Assembly: GCF_022398315.1 (NCBI RefSeq)
Contig: NZ_JAKEVF010000001.1
Coordinates: 494,669 to 558,668 of the forward strand
Origin: Shewanella sp. Isolate11
Lineage (GTDB): Bacteria; Pseudomonadota; Gammaproteobacteria; Enterobacterales; Shewanellaceae
DNA: 64,000 nucleotides
Reading direction: 5' to 3'
Positions 52,219 through 61,979 of this stretch are shown piece after piece (positions within the stretch are counted from its first letter, which is position 1; each line of letters starts with the position of its first letter). The notes under the pieces are model-generated. The model was not told where the DNA came from, did not search any database, and saw only the letters and a list, made by a program, of their open reading frames with translations. Both the position numbers and the translations under genes were made by a program.

Positions 52219-52607
52219 ATCGGCTTCCTTTAACAATATTGGTGACTATTTCCAGCGTTTGTGAGTTAAGCTTTGTTGGTCTTAACAGATCACTGAGATT
52301 ATCAAAATATGGATTGAGAGATAATAATAACTACTCTTATTACATATTTTCTAGCAAAAAATTTAGCTTAGTCTAATACTTTTTTACTAACTTTTCGCCC
52401 GATAATAGCGCCAAAGACTGATTTTTTAGGGATATAAACTTTTATTAGCTGTCGCGAGTACGGTTCGTTATGATGGCTATGGCTTCCTTAGTGTCTGTTT
52501 CATATCACATTCATCTGTTGAGCAAGCAGATATGATATCAGTAAATCGATAGTAATTTTTTGGGCTTATGTACTTACAGCATGAGCCTGTTATTCAATGG
52601 AGTTGAT
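52219..52607. other. Spacer upstream of the ABC exporter
   Basis: About 390 bp without a credible open frame; AT-rich. No operator or RNA structure recognised. Confidence 0.5.
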
Positions 52608-54383
52608 ATGCGTCCTACGCTGTATTTTGATGGTCCAATCGATCAGTTAAATTGGAAAGTGCTTAAAAAGCTATGGCCATATCTCCTTGAATTTAAGGGA
52701 CGAATTGCACTGGCATTGCTGTGTTTAGTGGTCGCAAAAATGGCGAGTGTCGGACTACCATTCGTTCTGAAATCACTGGTTGATACCTTAAGTAGCGCCT
52801 CTACCGAGCAGATGATCAGTGTACCTATTGCGTTGGTGGTAGCTTATGGGGCAATGCGCTTACTGAACACGGTTATTTCAGAGGTACGCGATACCCTTTT
52901 TGGGCGAGTGACTGAACGTGCTATTCGGCGCTTGGGCTTATCGGTTTTTGAACATCTACATAACTTAGACTTAGCATTTCATCTAGAGCGCCGTACGGGC
53001 GGTTTGTCGCGTGATATTGAAAGAGGCACTAGCGGTGTCAGCTTTTTGATGCGCTTTATGGTGTTCAATATCGTACCGACTTTGCTTGAAATCGCTTTAG
53101 TGGTTGGAATTTTATTTTATAACTATGGTTGGCTTTACGCCTTGATCACCTTAAGTGCGGTAACCACGTATATTCTGTTTTCCGTGATGGCGACGGAGTG
53201 GCGTACCGGATTCGTTCGCGAGGCTGCAAAAGCCGACTCACAGTCTAATACCCGGGCTATTGATAGTTTGCTGAATTATGAAACGGTTAAATATTTCAAT
53301 AATGAAGGCTATGAATCTGAGAAGTACGACGAAGCATTGACTCAATGGGAAACCGCTAAGCGTAAAAATCGTCTGTCTTTGTTTGCCTTAAATGCTGGAC
53401 AGGCATTGATCATCTCGGTGGCTATGACTCTGATGCTGGCTTTTGCGGCTCAGCATGTGAGTCAAGGCGTGATGACCATCGGTGACTTTGTGTTGATCAA
53501 CGCCTTTATGATGCAACTTTTTATGCCACTTAACTTTTTAGGTTTTGTATATAGAGAGATCCGCGGTGCCTTAGCCAACATTGAACGTATGTTCTCTTTG
53601 CTAGAAAGAGTACCCAAGATTCAAGATAAGCAAGGCGCATTGAGGCCTGTGATTAATCGAGGTGGATTACGCTTTGAAAATGTGCACTTCAATTATGATG
53701 GTCGCGCTATTCTGAATGATGTTAGTTTCGAGCTATTGCCAGGCAAAAAGGTTGCGATTGTCGGTGATAGCGGAGCAGGTAAATCGACCATAGTGAAGTT
53801 ACTGTTCCGCTTTTATGAGGCGCAACAGGGGAAAATTTTTATCGATGATCATGACATTACCTCTTTAACCCAAGATGCGCTTCGTCAGGCGATCGCTATC
53901 GTGCCTCAAGATACCGTGTTGTTTAATGATACTTTGTTAGAAAACATCCGTTATGGTTCGCCCCATGCCAGCGATGAACAGGTGAAACAGGCGATAAAGA
54001 TGGCTCATCTGAGTGGGTTTGTTGAGAAATTAAACGATGGTTGGCATACCAAAGTGGGCGAGCGTGGACTTAAGCTTTCTGGTGGAGAGAAACAAAGAGT
54101 TGCCATCGCCAGAGCCATTTTGAAAGATTCACCGTTATTGGTGTTCGACGAGGCGACCTCATCATTAGATAGTCACTCAGAGCAGGCAATTTTGACTGCG
54201 TTAAAAGAGATGGAGAAAGGGCATACAAGTTTAGTGATAGCCCATAGACTTTCCACTGTGGTCGATGCCGATATGATCTTAGTATTGAGTCAAGGCCGAG
54301 TTGTCGAACGAGGCGACCATCAAGCCTTGTTAGAGGCTAAAGGTTTGTATCATAAGCTATGGACAGTGCAGCATCAGCATTAA
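52608..54383 (+). CDS. ATM1/HMT1-type ABC exporter (ABCB family)
   Basis: 591 residues from ATG 52608 (TGGAG upstream); an open frame extends 16 codons further without a start supported by family alignment. Six membrane segments, then a nucleotide-binding domain with Walker A GDSGAGKST (about 386), signature LSGGEKQR (about 490), Walker B LLVFDEATSSLD (about 511) and H-loop VIAHR. The N-terminal LNWKVLKKLWPYLLEFKGRI and the FGRVTERAIRRLGLSVFEHLH segment are typical of the ATM1/ABCB7 exporters, which move glutathione- or metal-related compounds. It is a homodimer; single-gene unit. Confidence 0.9.
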   Translation: MRPTLYFDGPIDQLNWKVLKKLWPYLLEFKGRIALALLCLVVAKMASVGLPFVLKSLVDTLSSASTEQMISVPIALVVAYGAMRLLNTVISEVRDTLFGRVTERAIRRLGLSVFEHLHNLDLAFHLERRTGGLSRDIERGTSGVSFLMRFMVFNIVPTLLEIALVVGILFYNYGWLYALITLSAVTTYILFSVMATEWRTGFVREAAKADSQSNTRAIDSLLNYETVKYFNNEGYESEKYDEALTQWETAKRKNRLSLFALNAGQALIISVAMTLMLAFAAQHVSQGVMTIGDFVLINAFMMQLFMPLNFLGFVYREIRGALANIERMFSLLERVPKIQDKQGALRPVINRGGLRFENVHFNYDGRAILNDVSFELLPGKKVAIVGDSGAGKSTIVKLLFRFYEAQQGKIFIDDHDITSLTQDALRQAIAIVPQDTVLFNDTLLENIRYGSPHASDEQVKQAIKMAHLSGFVEKLNDGWHTKVGERGLKLSGGEKQRVAIARAILKDSPLLVFDEATSSLDSHSEQAILTALKEMEKGHTSLVIAHRLSTVVDADMILVLSQGRVVERGDHQALLEAKGLYHKLWTVQHQH

Positions 54384-54490
54384 ATCATCAATATCACCAT
54401 TTGAAATAGGATTGGTGATGTAGTCAGTGGAATAGTCGGGATTTACTGAGAAGTTTGCGGGAGTCTTTCCCGTTATTTGAAGTGCTGGAG

Positions 54491-54700
54491 TTAGGCTGTT
54501 TTAGAGCTGTTAACGGTCTTCCAGCTGTCACACAGTAAAGAGAGTTTATTACTTTCTTGTGCGTAAGGTGTCAGTCGAATGATCTCTCCGCCCTTGAAGC
54601 AGATAGTTTCACCTTCAATAACCGTTAATCGTTCGCAACTTTGGCAGCTGACCGACAGTGGTTTGCATTTACTGCCTGAACCAAAAAATGAATCGCCCAT
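54491..54700 (-). CDS. Small cysteine-rich hypothetical protein
   Basis: 69 residues from ATG 54700, which has AAGGAGG seven bases upstream (the strongest Shine-Dalgarno nearby). Reads MGDSFFGSGSKCKPLSVSCQ then SCERLTVIEGETICFKGG; three cysteines in KC-x6-C-x2-C suggest a metal-binding ribbon or disulfide. No family recognised. It lies between two convergent/divergent units and is probably real. Confidence 0.6.
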   Translation of the reverse strand: MGDSFFGSGSKCKPLSVSCQSCERLTVIEGETICFKGGEIIRLTPYAQESNKLSLLCDSWKTVNSSKTA

Positions 54701-54807
54701 CAGTAATCCTCCTTGGTAATACACTTGCTGACTAGCTAATACTGCTTTATGTATTACTAATGTACTTAAGTCTAGCGGATAAATCTAGGCTTATCTAGGT
54801 TCAGTAC

Positions 54808-55359
54808 TTAGTTACCCGCTGATTCAAGCTTATCGATACCATATTGGGTTTGGATGAGACTTACGGCTCCCTTGTCTGGAATGGATAGAATGAATAGTTG
54901 GTCATACTGTTCCTCTTTTAGCGAGGGAAGTTTTGGGCCTCCTAGTGCTTGGATAATTAATGGCACGGTATTGGAGTGACCCGCAATAATAATATTACCG
55001 CTGTGCTGATTAATGGTCTGTTTTATCTCAGCGATATGAGCCGTTATATTTCTACTGGCAGCGACCATGATATGTGGCAGTTCACGGGCCTTGATAAGAG
55101 GAGCTAGTGTTTCTCGGGTGCGAGCAAATTGGGTGGTGATGGCCAGAGAAAGCGGGGTCTTGTTGAGCACTTCGACTAATGCCTTTGCTCGTTGTTGCCC
55201 TTGTACAGTTAAACCTGGATCATCGGTATCCGACAGCTTTTCAGCATGTCTGACTAAGATGATTGTTCGTGATGACGCCTCTTCTGCAGTAGCATTTATG
55301 CCGATTAAAGTATAAAGACTCAGGCTACAGGCGATCGCCAAGGTTATCCAAGATTTCAT
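54808..55359 (-). CDS. Exported histidine phosphatase (SixA/RHG branch)
   Basis: 183 residues. A signal peptide (SWITLAIACSLSLYTLIGIN) is cleaved near residue 26, so the protein is periplasmic. The active-site motif IILVRHAEK (about 34-42) and the second conserved His in IIIAGHSNTVPLII (about 125) define a histidine phosphatase; the central QFARTRETLAPL is the usual arginine block. Substrate unknown. Confidence 0.88.
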   Translation of the reverse strand: MKSWITLAIACSLSLYTLIGINATAEEASSRTIILVRHAEKLSDTDDPGLTVQGQQRAKALVEVLNKTPLSLAITTQFARTRETLAPLIKARELPHIMVAASRNITAHIAEIKQTINQHSGNIIIAGHSNTVPLIIQALGGPKLPSLKEEQYDQLFILSIPDKGAVSLIQTQYGIDKLESAGN

Positions 55360-55559
55360 ATCACCCCCATTTTTATCGAACTGGATTTATCGAACTCAAG
55401 AGAGCTTACCTTAATCTGATTAAAAGTCCGAGGTGCTTTTAAGGCTTCGTTAGATGCCATTTTCATTTAGGTTTGTCATTGATGAGCCTCCTTGACTATA
55501 GCGACAATAACCACAATGATGAGGGTAAACCTTAAGTAACATCATTAGATGGAGGCACT

Positions 55560-56300
55560 ATGTGGGGCGAGGCGAAAGTTATCGAACGCATTGATTGGAC
55601 TGATAAATTATTTAGTTTGAAATTAGAGGCCGACATCGGAGATTTTATTGCTGGGCAATTTATTAAACTGTCTCAGCATGTGGGGGAAAAGCGTATCGCT
55701 AGAGCCTATTCGTTAGTTAATGCCCCTGGGGATGACTTTGTTGAGGTATTGGCGGTAAGCGTCGAAGATGGTCTGTTATCGCCAAACCTGCAAGCGCTTA
55801 AAATAGGCGATAGTATCGATATTTCCACTAAAGCGGCTGGCTTTATGACTTTAGATGAGCTGCCACATGACGGACGACATTTATGGTTTTTTGCTACAGG
55901 AACCGCGGTTGGCCCGTTTATCTCTATGATGCGAACTGAACAACCTTGGCATCGTTTCGACAAAGTGATCTTGGTTTATGGAGTGAGATATGCCGAAGAC
56001 CTTGCCTATATCGACGAGCTAAAATCATTTAAGCAAAAATATCCACAGCAATTTGAACTAGTGACTTCGGTGACTCGAGAATCCTGTGACGGTTCATTGA
56101 ATAAACGCATTACCGATGCCATTGAATCTGGGGAGATCGAGGATCAACTAGGAGTTAAGATAACCGCTGAAGATGCTCAAGTGATGATTTGTGGTCACCC
56201 TCAGATGATCACCGATTTGAATGAGTTATTAAAAGAGCGGGGCTTAGTAAAGAATTTAAGGCGTGCGCCAGGGCAGATCACGGTAGAAAAATATTGGTAA
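55560..56300 (+). CDS. fpr: Ferredoxin-NADP+ reductase
   Basis: 246 residues. FAD- and NADP-dependent electron transfer between NADPH and ferredoxin or flavodoxin. The FAD contact RAYSLVNAP (about 49-57), the FATGTAVGPFISM (about 110-122) loop, and the C-terminal aromatic YW ending are diagnostic of Fpr-type reductases. ATG at 55560 follows GGAGG. It is a single gene with convergent neighbour; oxidative-stress regulation (SoxRS in E. coli) cannot be assessed here. Confidence 0.92.
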   Translation: MWGEAKVIERIDWTDKLFSLKLEADIGDFIAGQFIKLSQHVGEKRIARAYSLVNAPGDDFVEVLAVSVEDGLLSPNLQALKIGDSIDISTKAAGFMTLDELPHDGRHLWFFATGTAVGPFISMMRTEQPWHRFDKVILVYGVRYAEDLAYIDELKSFKQKYPQQFELVTSVTRESCDGSLNKRITDAIESGEIEDQLGVKITAEDAQVMICGHPQMITDLNELLKERGLVKNLRRAPGQITVEKYW

Positions 56301-56339
56301 AAACGCTTGTCAGTCTTTGGTTTCGTTAAGCAAGCCTTG

Positions 56340-56798
56340 TTATGTATCAGTAATACGACGACCGCCAGCCTTAATGCCACGGCGGTTCTTTTCTCCAAAT
56401 ACGCCATATAACTCATGGGTGACACCATAGTCAACGCGTCGCCCTTTATTATCATTTCTACGATCTTCAAAATGAATATAGTGGCAACGACAGTCACTAT
56501 TTTTGCATCCAAAAAGGGGTAACGTGGGAGCTTCTTGAGATAGATAGCGCTTGCCTTTTAAGGTAAGGGCATTTTTGCACTTGCCTGTGTCATCGACAAT
56601 TTCGACGCTATGGTAGGGATGAGTACTCGATAAGTTTACCGGCTGAGCCACAGGGGGCTTGTCGGTGATAGGTACAGGTTTTCGCTGCAAAGTCGTGTTT
56701 TTTTGTGCAGGTTTAATACGAAACTGAACCAGCCTATGCTTGAACATAAATAGCAGTAATGCAATGGCTAATAATAAAGTAAAAATCTCCACCAACAT
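56340..56798 (-). CDS. Hypothetical inner-membrane protein with cysteine/arginine motifs
   Basis: 152 residues. One N-terminal membrane segment (LVEIFTLLLAIALLLFMFKH), a linker rich in Pro/Lys, then a conserved-looking block LPLFGCKNSDCRCHYIHFED followed by RRNDNKGRR, and a Gly/Arg-rich tail ending RRGIKAGGRR. The CxxxxCxC(H) pattern suggests a metal or redox site. The RRxDxxGRR and RR repeats give it an overall strongly basic C-terminus. No family name known to me. Confidence 0.7.
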   Translation of the reverse strand: MLVEIFTLLLAIALLLFMFKHRLVQFRIKPAQKNTTLQRKPVPITDKPPVAQPVNLSSTHPYHSVEIVDDTGKCKNALTLKGKRYLSQEAPTLPLFGCKNSDCRCHYIHFEDRRNDNKGRRVDYGVTHELYGVFGEKNRRGIKAGGRRITDT

Positions 56799-56926
56799 CT
56801 TATTCCTATCCGATAAAGGTTACTCAAGTTTAGTTAGTGTCTGCTTGTTGGTCAAAACACACCGATTAGGGATCACTAATTCGACTTGCCGTTTAGTGCG
56901 CGATTGATTAATATCTGCCTGGAAGT

Positions 56927-56945
56927 GATAATTATTATCATTAGC
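56927..56945. promoter_or_regulatory. Fur box upstream of fbpA
   Basis: GATAATTATTATCATTAGC: matches the 19-bp Fur consensus (GATAATGATAATCATTATC) at 15 of 19 positions. Lies 20 bp before the fbpA ATG. Confidence 0.82.
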
Positions 56946-56964
56946 ATTGTTATGGAGAGGGTAG

Positions 56965-57972
56965 ATGAGACTTGCAACAAGCATAGCTATTTTAGGATTA
57001 GCATGGATGAGTTCTATGGCTAATGCGGCAGAAACGTTAACGGTTTATTCATATCGACAAGCATTCTTGATAGATCCTATTTTGGAAGATTTCACCAAAC
57101 AAACCGGTGTCAAAGTTGAGGTGGTTTTTTCTAAAAATGGTATCGCAGAACGCATGGCTCGTGAGGGACGTCTATCGCCAGCGGACTTGGTGTTAACTTC
57201 AGATTTTTCTCGTTTAATAGAGCTGGCTGATAAGGGCTTAGTGGCACCGGCTGAAAGTGAGCAATTAGCCAAGAATATTCCCGCGGTTTATCGTTCACCC
57301 AATAATGATTGGTATGCTCTGACTAAACGAGTAAGAAACGTCTATTCATCTAAAGAAAGACTCGGCGCGCTGGATATCGACTATGAAGATCTGGCTTTGC
57401 CTAAATACAAAGGTAAAATTTGTACTCGTAGTGGTAAGCACCCTTACAATGTGTCTTTGGTGGCATCGATGATTGCCCATCACGGTGAACAAGAGGCTAA
57501 AACCTGGCTCTTGGGCGTCAAGGATAACTTAGCCCGTAAGCCTCAGGGTAACGACCGCGCTCAAGTGAAAGCAGTGAAAGAGGGCTTGTGTGATATCGCC
57601 ATTGGTAACAGCTACTACTTAGGTAAGATGTTACAAGACCCGCAGCAAGTGTCTTGGGCTGAAGCAGTTAATATCAACTTCCCAAACCAGGCTAATCGTG
57701 GTTCCCACATCAATGTTTCAGGAATGGCGTTGGCAAAATATGCTCCTCATAAAGACAACGCCATTAAGTTGATGGAATACCTTTCAGGTGAAAAGGCACA
57801 GCAGTCTTATGCTGAGGTCAATATGGAATATCCGGTTAACCCAGTAGTCTCTCCTTCGCAATTGGTTGCTTCTTGGGGAGATTACAAAGCAGATGAATTG
57901 CCTATTTACAAGTTGGCTGAATTTCATCAGGCAGCAGTTAAGTTGTTAGATGAAGTGAAGTTTGATCTGTGA
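56965..57972 (+). CDS. fbpA: Ferric iron ABC transporter, substrate-binding protein
   Basis: 335 residues, periplasmic. A Sec signal (ATSIAILGLAWMSSMANA, cleaved near residue 21) precedes a class-I iron-binding fold: LTVYSYRQAFLIDPILEDFT, VFSKNGIAERMAREG, and the tyrosine pair that binds Fe3+ in CDIAIGNSYYLGKML (about 209-223). Fur box upstream. fbpB follows after 174 bp, with a hairpin in the gap. The gene family is also called FutA/SfuA; naming is by family. Confidence 0.92.
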   Translation: MRLATSIAILGLAWMSSMANAAETLTVYSYRQAFLIDPILEDFTKQTGVKVEVVFSKNGIAERMAREGRLSPADLVLTSDFSRLIELADKGLVAPAESEQLAKNIPAVYRSPNNDWYALTKRVRNVYSSKERLGALDIDYEDLALPKYKGKICTRSGKHPYNVSLVASMIAHHGEQEAKTWLLGVKDNLARKPQGNDRAQVKAVKEGLCDIAIGNSYYLGKMLQDPQQVSWAEAVNINFPNQANRGSHINVSGMALAKYAPHKDNAIKLMEYLSGEKAQQSYAEVNMEYPVNPVVSPSQLVASWGDYKADELPIYKLAEFHQAAVKLLDEVKFDL

Positions 57973-58009
57973 TTGGGCATTAAGCGACTTGGTGTAACTT
58001 GATAGATAA

Positions 58010-58036
58010 ATAGCCTTCTTCCGAGAAGGCTATTTT
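58010..58036 (+). terminator. Hairpin between fbpA and fbpB
   Basis: TAGCCTTCT-TCCG-AGAAGGCTA followed by TTTTAG. The stem is stable but the T-run is short; it probably terminates or attenuates, giving more fbpA than fbpBC message. Confidence 0.7.
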
Positions 58037-58146
58037 AGTTTTTATCGTCAGCAAGTGCTGATAGAGTGAGTTATCGATCTGCTTGTTTAAGCTTGATTTT
58101 ATGTTGTTAGTGGATAATAACCGGACTCAAATAATAGAGAAGATGG

Positions 58147-59778
58147 ATGATCTTAGGTTTTTCTAAAAGTTGGTCTGCGTTTAGCTATGTGATAGCGATA
58201 TTGTTTACACTTCCCTTAGTTGCGATTTTAGTGCAATCGGCAGTGCCGGATGAGTCGATATTTTCTCACCTGCTTAACACTGTGTTACCTACTTATATCG
58301 CGAACACCTTGTTGTTAATGGTTTCAGTTTGTCTGGGGGCTTTATTGCTTGCGATTCCAGCCGCGTGGTTAGTGGCTCGCTGTGAATTTCCCGGCAGAAA
58401 ACTGTTTCAATGGAGCTTGCTGCTGCCGTTAGCCATGCCTGCTTATGTCGTTGCCTATGTTTATACCGATCTGCTTGACTATGCTGGACCGGTTCAAATG
58501 GGGTTGCGGCAATATTTTGGCTGGCAGTCACCGCAAGATTATTTTTTCCCTGATGTTCGCACGTTAGCTGGGGCAGCCATCATGCTGTCGCTAGTGCTTT
58601 TCCCCTATATTTATCTGTTAGCGCGAACGGCGTTTATGGAGCAGTCTTCAAGTTTACAGCATGCTGCGCGGGTGATGGGCTGTAGTCCTTGGCGAAGTTT
58701 TTGGCGTTTAAGCTTACCAATGACTCGTCCCGCATTAGCTGTTGGCGCCGCTTTAGTGGCGATGGAAACCGCAGCTGATTTTGCTACCGTGAGCTATTTT
58801 GCTGTGCCGACGTTAACCACCGCTGTGTATGATACTTGGTTGGGGTACGGTAGTTTATCAGCAGCGGCAAAGTTATCGGCAATCATGCTTCTGGTGGTGT
58901 TTTGTCTTATCGGTGTTGAACGTTTCGGCAGAAGAAAACAAAAGCTATTTCAAAAGCAGACACAGCTGAGCGAACAAGATAGATACAAGTTATCAGTTAG
59001 CAAGCAACTCGCCGCGACAGGTTATTGCTTAGGATTGTTGTTTTTTGCCTTCTTATTGCCTTTCATTATTCTGCTCGATTACGGCTGGCATTATTTTGCT
59101 GTGAGTTGGAATGATGAATTCATCCAGTACAGTATTAACAGTCTTTATATCTCGGCGATTGTCAGCGTGATAACCGTTGTTGTGGCAATAGTGCTGATGT
59201 TTATCCGTCGCGCTAGCCCTCGTAAGTTGGATCTATTGCCATCGCGCTTAGCCTCGACTGGTTATGCGTTACCGGGCACAGTCTTAGCTATTGGTGTATT
59301 AGTCCCGTTAACTTATTTGGATTTCGCCATTAACGATGTTTATGGCTTCTTTGAGTTACGCGGCCCTGGATTATTACTCAGTGGTAGCATTTTTGTATTG
59401 CTGTTTGCCTTCGCCGTGCGCTTTGCCGCTATCGCGATTGGCAGTGTCGAGAACAGTTACAAGCGTATTAGTCCCACATTAGACATGGCATCAATTACCA
59501 TGGGATTAAAACCCAAGTTATTGCTATGGCGAGTTCATCTACCTTTGTTGCGCAAAGGTGTTTTTGCCGGATTACTGTTAGTGTTTATCGAGTGTATGAA
59601 AGAACTTCCTGCCGCACTCTTACTCAGGCCCGTGGGGTTTGAAAATCTTGCAACTTATGTTTTTCAGTTCGTTTCAGATGAACAGCTGGAACATGGCGCA
59701 TTAGCTGCGATTGTTATTGTGCTGGTGGGCTTAGTACCGCTGATTTATCTAAATCGTTCATTGGAGCAAGTGAATTAA
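58147..59778 (+). CDS. fbpB: Ferric iron ABC transporter, fused permease
   Basis: 543 residues, about twelve hydrophobic segments in two homologous halves. Two EAA-type loops are visible: VMGCSPWRSFWRLSLPMTRPALAVGAAL (about 181-208) and MGLKPKLLLWRVHLPLLRKGVFAGLLLV (about 455-482). It is the inner-membrane channel of the FbpABC system. Its stop is followed directly by the ATG of fbpC. Start ATG 58147 has weak AGAAG upstream. Confidence 0.92.
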   Translation: MILGFSKSWSAFSYVIAILFTLPLVAILVQSAVPDESIFSHLLNTVLPTYIANTLLLMVSVCLGALLLAIPAAWLVARCEFPGRKLFQWSLLLPLAMPAYVVAYVYTDLLDYAGPVQMGLRQYFGWQSPQDYFFPDVRTLAGAAIMLSLVLFPYIYLLARTAFMEQSSSLQHAARVMGCSPWRSFWRLSLPMTRPALAVGAALVAMETAADFATVSYFAVPTLTTAVYDTWLGYGSLSAAAKLSAIMLLVVFCLIGVERFGRRKQKLFQKQTQLSEQDRYKLSVSKQLAATGYCLGLLFFAFLLPFIILLDYGWHYFAVSWNDEFIQYSINSLYISAIVSVITVVVAIVLMFIRRASPRKLDLLPSRLASTGYALPGTVLAIGVLVPLTYLDFAINDVYGFFELRGPGLLLSGSIFVLLFAFAVRFAAIAIGSVENSYKRISPTLDMASITMGLKPKLLLWRVHLPLLRKGVFAGLLLVFIECMKELPAALLLRPVGFENLATYVFQFVSDEQLEHGALAAIVIVLVGLVPLIYLNRSLEQVN

Positions 59779-60813
59779 ATGTCGACCTTGAGTATCGAAA
59801 ACGTCCACAGCGGATATCAAGATCAAGTTATCCTTAAAGGCCTAAACCTGAATCTCGAACAGGGTGAGATAGTGGCATTGCTTGGGCCCAGTGGCTGCGG
59901 TAAAACTACTTTGCTGCGCGCGATTGCGGGCTTGCAAGCCATTTCGCAAGGTCGCATCAGCATAAATAAGCGTCTATTGTCGGGTGATGGTTGTTTTGTT
60001 CCCAGTGAAGAACGGGAAGTGGGCATGATATTTCAAGATTATGCTTTATTTCCACATCTGACGGTGGCGGAAAATGTGTTATTTGGCGTCAAAGGATTAT
60101 CGAAATCGGAACGTCAGGCGCGACTCGATGAGATGCTGGCGTTAGTAAAATTAGCAGGTCTAGGTAGTCGTTATCCCCATGAGCTTTCTGGTGGACAACA
60201 GCAAAGGGTTTCTATTGCTCGCGCCTTGGCCTACGAGCCAGAACTACTTTTGCTGGATGAACCTTTTTCAAATATCGATGCCAAAGTTCGCCATGAGATG
60301 ATGCTTGAAATCCGTAATATTCTTAAACTACGTAATGTGAGTGCTATCTTTGTCACTCATAGTAAGGATGAGGCCTTTGTATTTGCCGATAAGCTTGCCT
60401 TGTTTAATCGAGGTAGGATTGTGCAATATGGCACAGCCGAGTGTTTATATCATGAGCCAACCGATAAATATGTTGCCGAGTTTTTAGGTGAGGCCAATTT
60501 TGTTACGGCTAAAATACTCGACGAGAATGAAGTGTTAACCAGTTTAGGTAGAGTAAGCAGCAATAAAAAACTATCTCATTCGAATAAAGTCACGCAGGCG
60601 TTACTATTAAGACCTGAGCAGATTTTACTGTCAGCGGATGAGCAAGGTATTGGTGTGATTACCGAGCGACGTTTTTTAGGTAATGTTTGTCGCTATCGGG
60701 TTGCGGTGGATACGGATATTTTTGAAGTAAGCAGCGCTGAAACCGCTTATCAAATTGGCCAAAGTGTGGCGCTAAAGGTAACGCCCCATAGCCTAGTATT
60801 GCTTGATGACTGA
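59779..60813 (+). CDS. fbpC: Ferric iron ABC transporter, ATP-binding protein
   Basis: 344 residues. Nucleotide-binding domain with Walker A GPSGCGKTT (about 37-45), Q-loop MIFQDYALFP, signature LSGGQQQR (about 136), Walker B LLLDEPFSNID (about 157) and H-loop FVTHS, followed by a C-terminal TOBE-type regulatory domain (about 240-340). The gene begins at the base after the fbpB stop, so the two are tightly coupled. The Fur box upstream of fbpA should control it if transcription reads through the hairpin. Confidence 0.93.
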   Translation: MSTLSIENVHSGYQDQVILKGLNLNLEQGEIVALLGPSGCGKTTLLRAIAGLQAISQGRISINKRLLSGDGCFVPSEEREVGMIFQDYALFPHLTVAENVLFGVKGLSKSERQARLDEMLALVKLAGLGSRYPHELSGGQQQRVSIARALAYEPELLLLDEPFSNIDAKVRHEMMLEIRNILKLRNVSAIFVTHSKDEAFVFADKLALFNRGRIVQYGTAECLYHEPTDKYVAEFLGEANFVTAKILDENEVLTSLGRVSSNKKLSHSNKVTQALLLRPEQILLSADEQGIGVITERRFLGNVCRYRVAVDTDIFEVSSAETAYQIGQSVALKVTPHSLVLLDD

Positions 60814-60979
60814 GCTTGTTAACATTTTTACAACTCTTAGGTGGTTGTTGTATAAAAAACACAGTAATCTAGCATGTTAAAGGGTTTCATTTTAACGCTT
60901 TGTGGGCTGTGTAATACTAATTAACGTTAAAGTTTCGGATAATATGGCCGAAAATTGAAACTGACAAAGGTGGGTTTAT

Positions 60980-61915
60980 ATGGATAGTCAGGTTATGCCA
61001 CGTGAACAATTGGGTGTGTGTGCAGAAGGTAATTTACATAGTGTCTATTTGATGCTCAATGCCAACGATGGTGTTGAAGACCAATTACGTCCGTGTGTGG
61101 CTAATGTGGCTCAGTATATCTATGAGTTATCTGATCAATATGCCGACAGCGCTTTCAATGGTTTTGTCGCCATTGGTGCCAATTACTGGGACAGCTTGTA
61201 TCCAGATGCACGACCTGCAGAGCTTAAACCATTTCCAGCAATGAGTGCCGACAATCGTGATGCTCCGGCACATGAATACGATCTGTTTGTTCATCTTCGT
61301 TGCGATCGTTATGACATCCTGCATTTAGTGGCCAATGAAGTGTGCCAAATGTTTGAAGACTTGGTTGAGCTGGTTGATGAAGAGCGTGGCTTCCAATTTA
61401 TGGATTGCCGTGATTTAACAGGCTTTGTTGACGGCACTGAAAATCCTAAAGGTCGTAATCGTCAGCAAGTAGCATTAGTGGGTGAGGAAGATAACGAGTT
61501 CCGTGCGGGCAGCTATATTCATGTGCAAAAGTTTGCCCATAACCTGAGTAAGTGGAATCGTTTGCCTCAGAAGAAGCAGGAAGATATTGTTGGTCGCACT
61601 AAGATCGATAACATCGAATATGCTTCTGAAGATAAGCCGCTGACGAGTCATATCAAGCGGGTGAACCTTAAAGACAGCGATGGTAACTCGATGGAAATTC
61701 TAAGACAGAGCATGCCTTTTGGTTCGATGAAACAGCAAGGACTGATGTTTATCTCTAATTGCCGTAACTCGGTTAACTTTGAGAAAATGCTGCACAGCAT
61801 GATCCACGGCGACGGTGAAGGAAATCATGACCATTTGATGCATTTTACTCAAGCGGTTACTGGCTCTGCCTTTTTTGCGCCTTCATTAGACTTTATGGAA
61901 AAAGCAGCCGAGTAA
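60980..61915 (+). CDS. Dyp-type haem peroxidase
   Basis: 311 residues, cytoplasmic, no signal. The GxxDG signature is in TGFVDGTENPKGR (about 151-163); the proximal haem His is in SKWNRLPQ-flanked FAHNLSKW (about 190) or HIKRVNLKD (about 227); the C-terminal block FGSMKQQGLMFISNCRNS (about 256-273) is conserved in the YfeX/TyrA type. It oxidises substrates with H2O2 in a haem-dependent way. It lies downstream of fbpABC, without clear operon link (166 bp). A strong terminator follows. Confidence 0.92.
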   Translation: MDSQVMPREQLGVCAEGNLHSVYLMLNANDGVEDQLRPCVANVAQYIYELSDQYADSAFNGFVAIGANYWDSLYPDARPAELKPFPAMSADNRDAPAHEYDLFVHLRCDRYDILHLVANEVCQMFEDLVELVDEERGFQFMDCRDLTGFVDGTENPKGRNRQQVALVGEEDNEFRAGSYIHVQKFAHNLSKWNRLPQKKQEDIVGRTKIDNIEYASEDKPLTSHIKRVNLKDSDGNSMEILRQSMPFGSMKQQGLMFISNCRNSVNFEKMLHSMIHGDGEGNHDHLMHFTQAVTGSAFFAPSLDFMEKAAE

Positions 61916-61934
61916 CCCTTGGCTTGCTGAAAAT

Positions 61935-61963
61935 AAAAAACACACCGAATGGTGTGTTTTTTT
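61935..61963. terminator. Terminator between the Dyp peroxidase and argR
   Basis: AAAAAACACACC-GAAT-GGTGTGTTTTTTT: 12-bp stem with A/T runs on both sides, usable for both converging genes. Confidence 0.93.
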
Positions 61964-61979
61964 GTGTTTAAGGCCGAGA

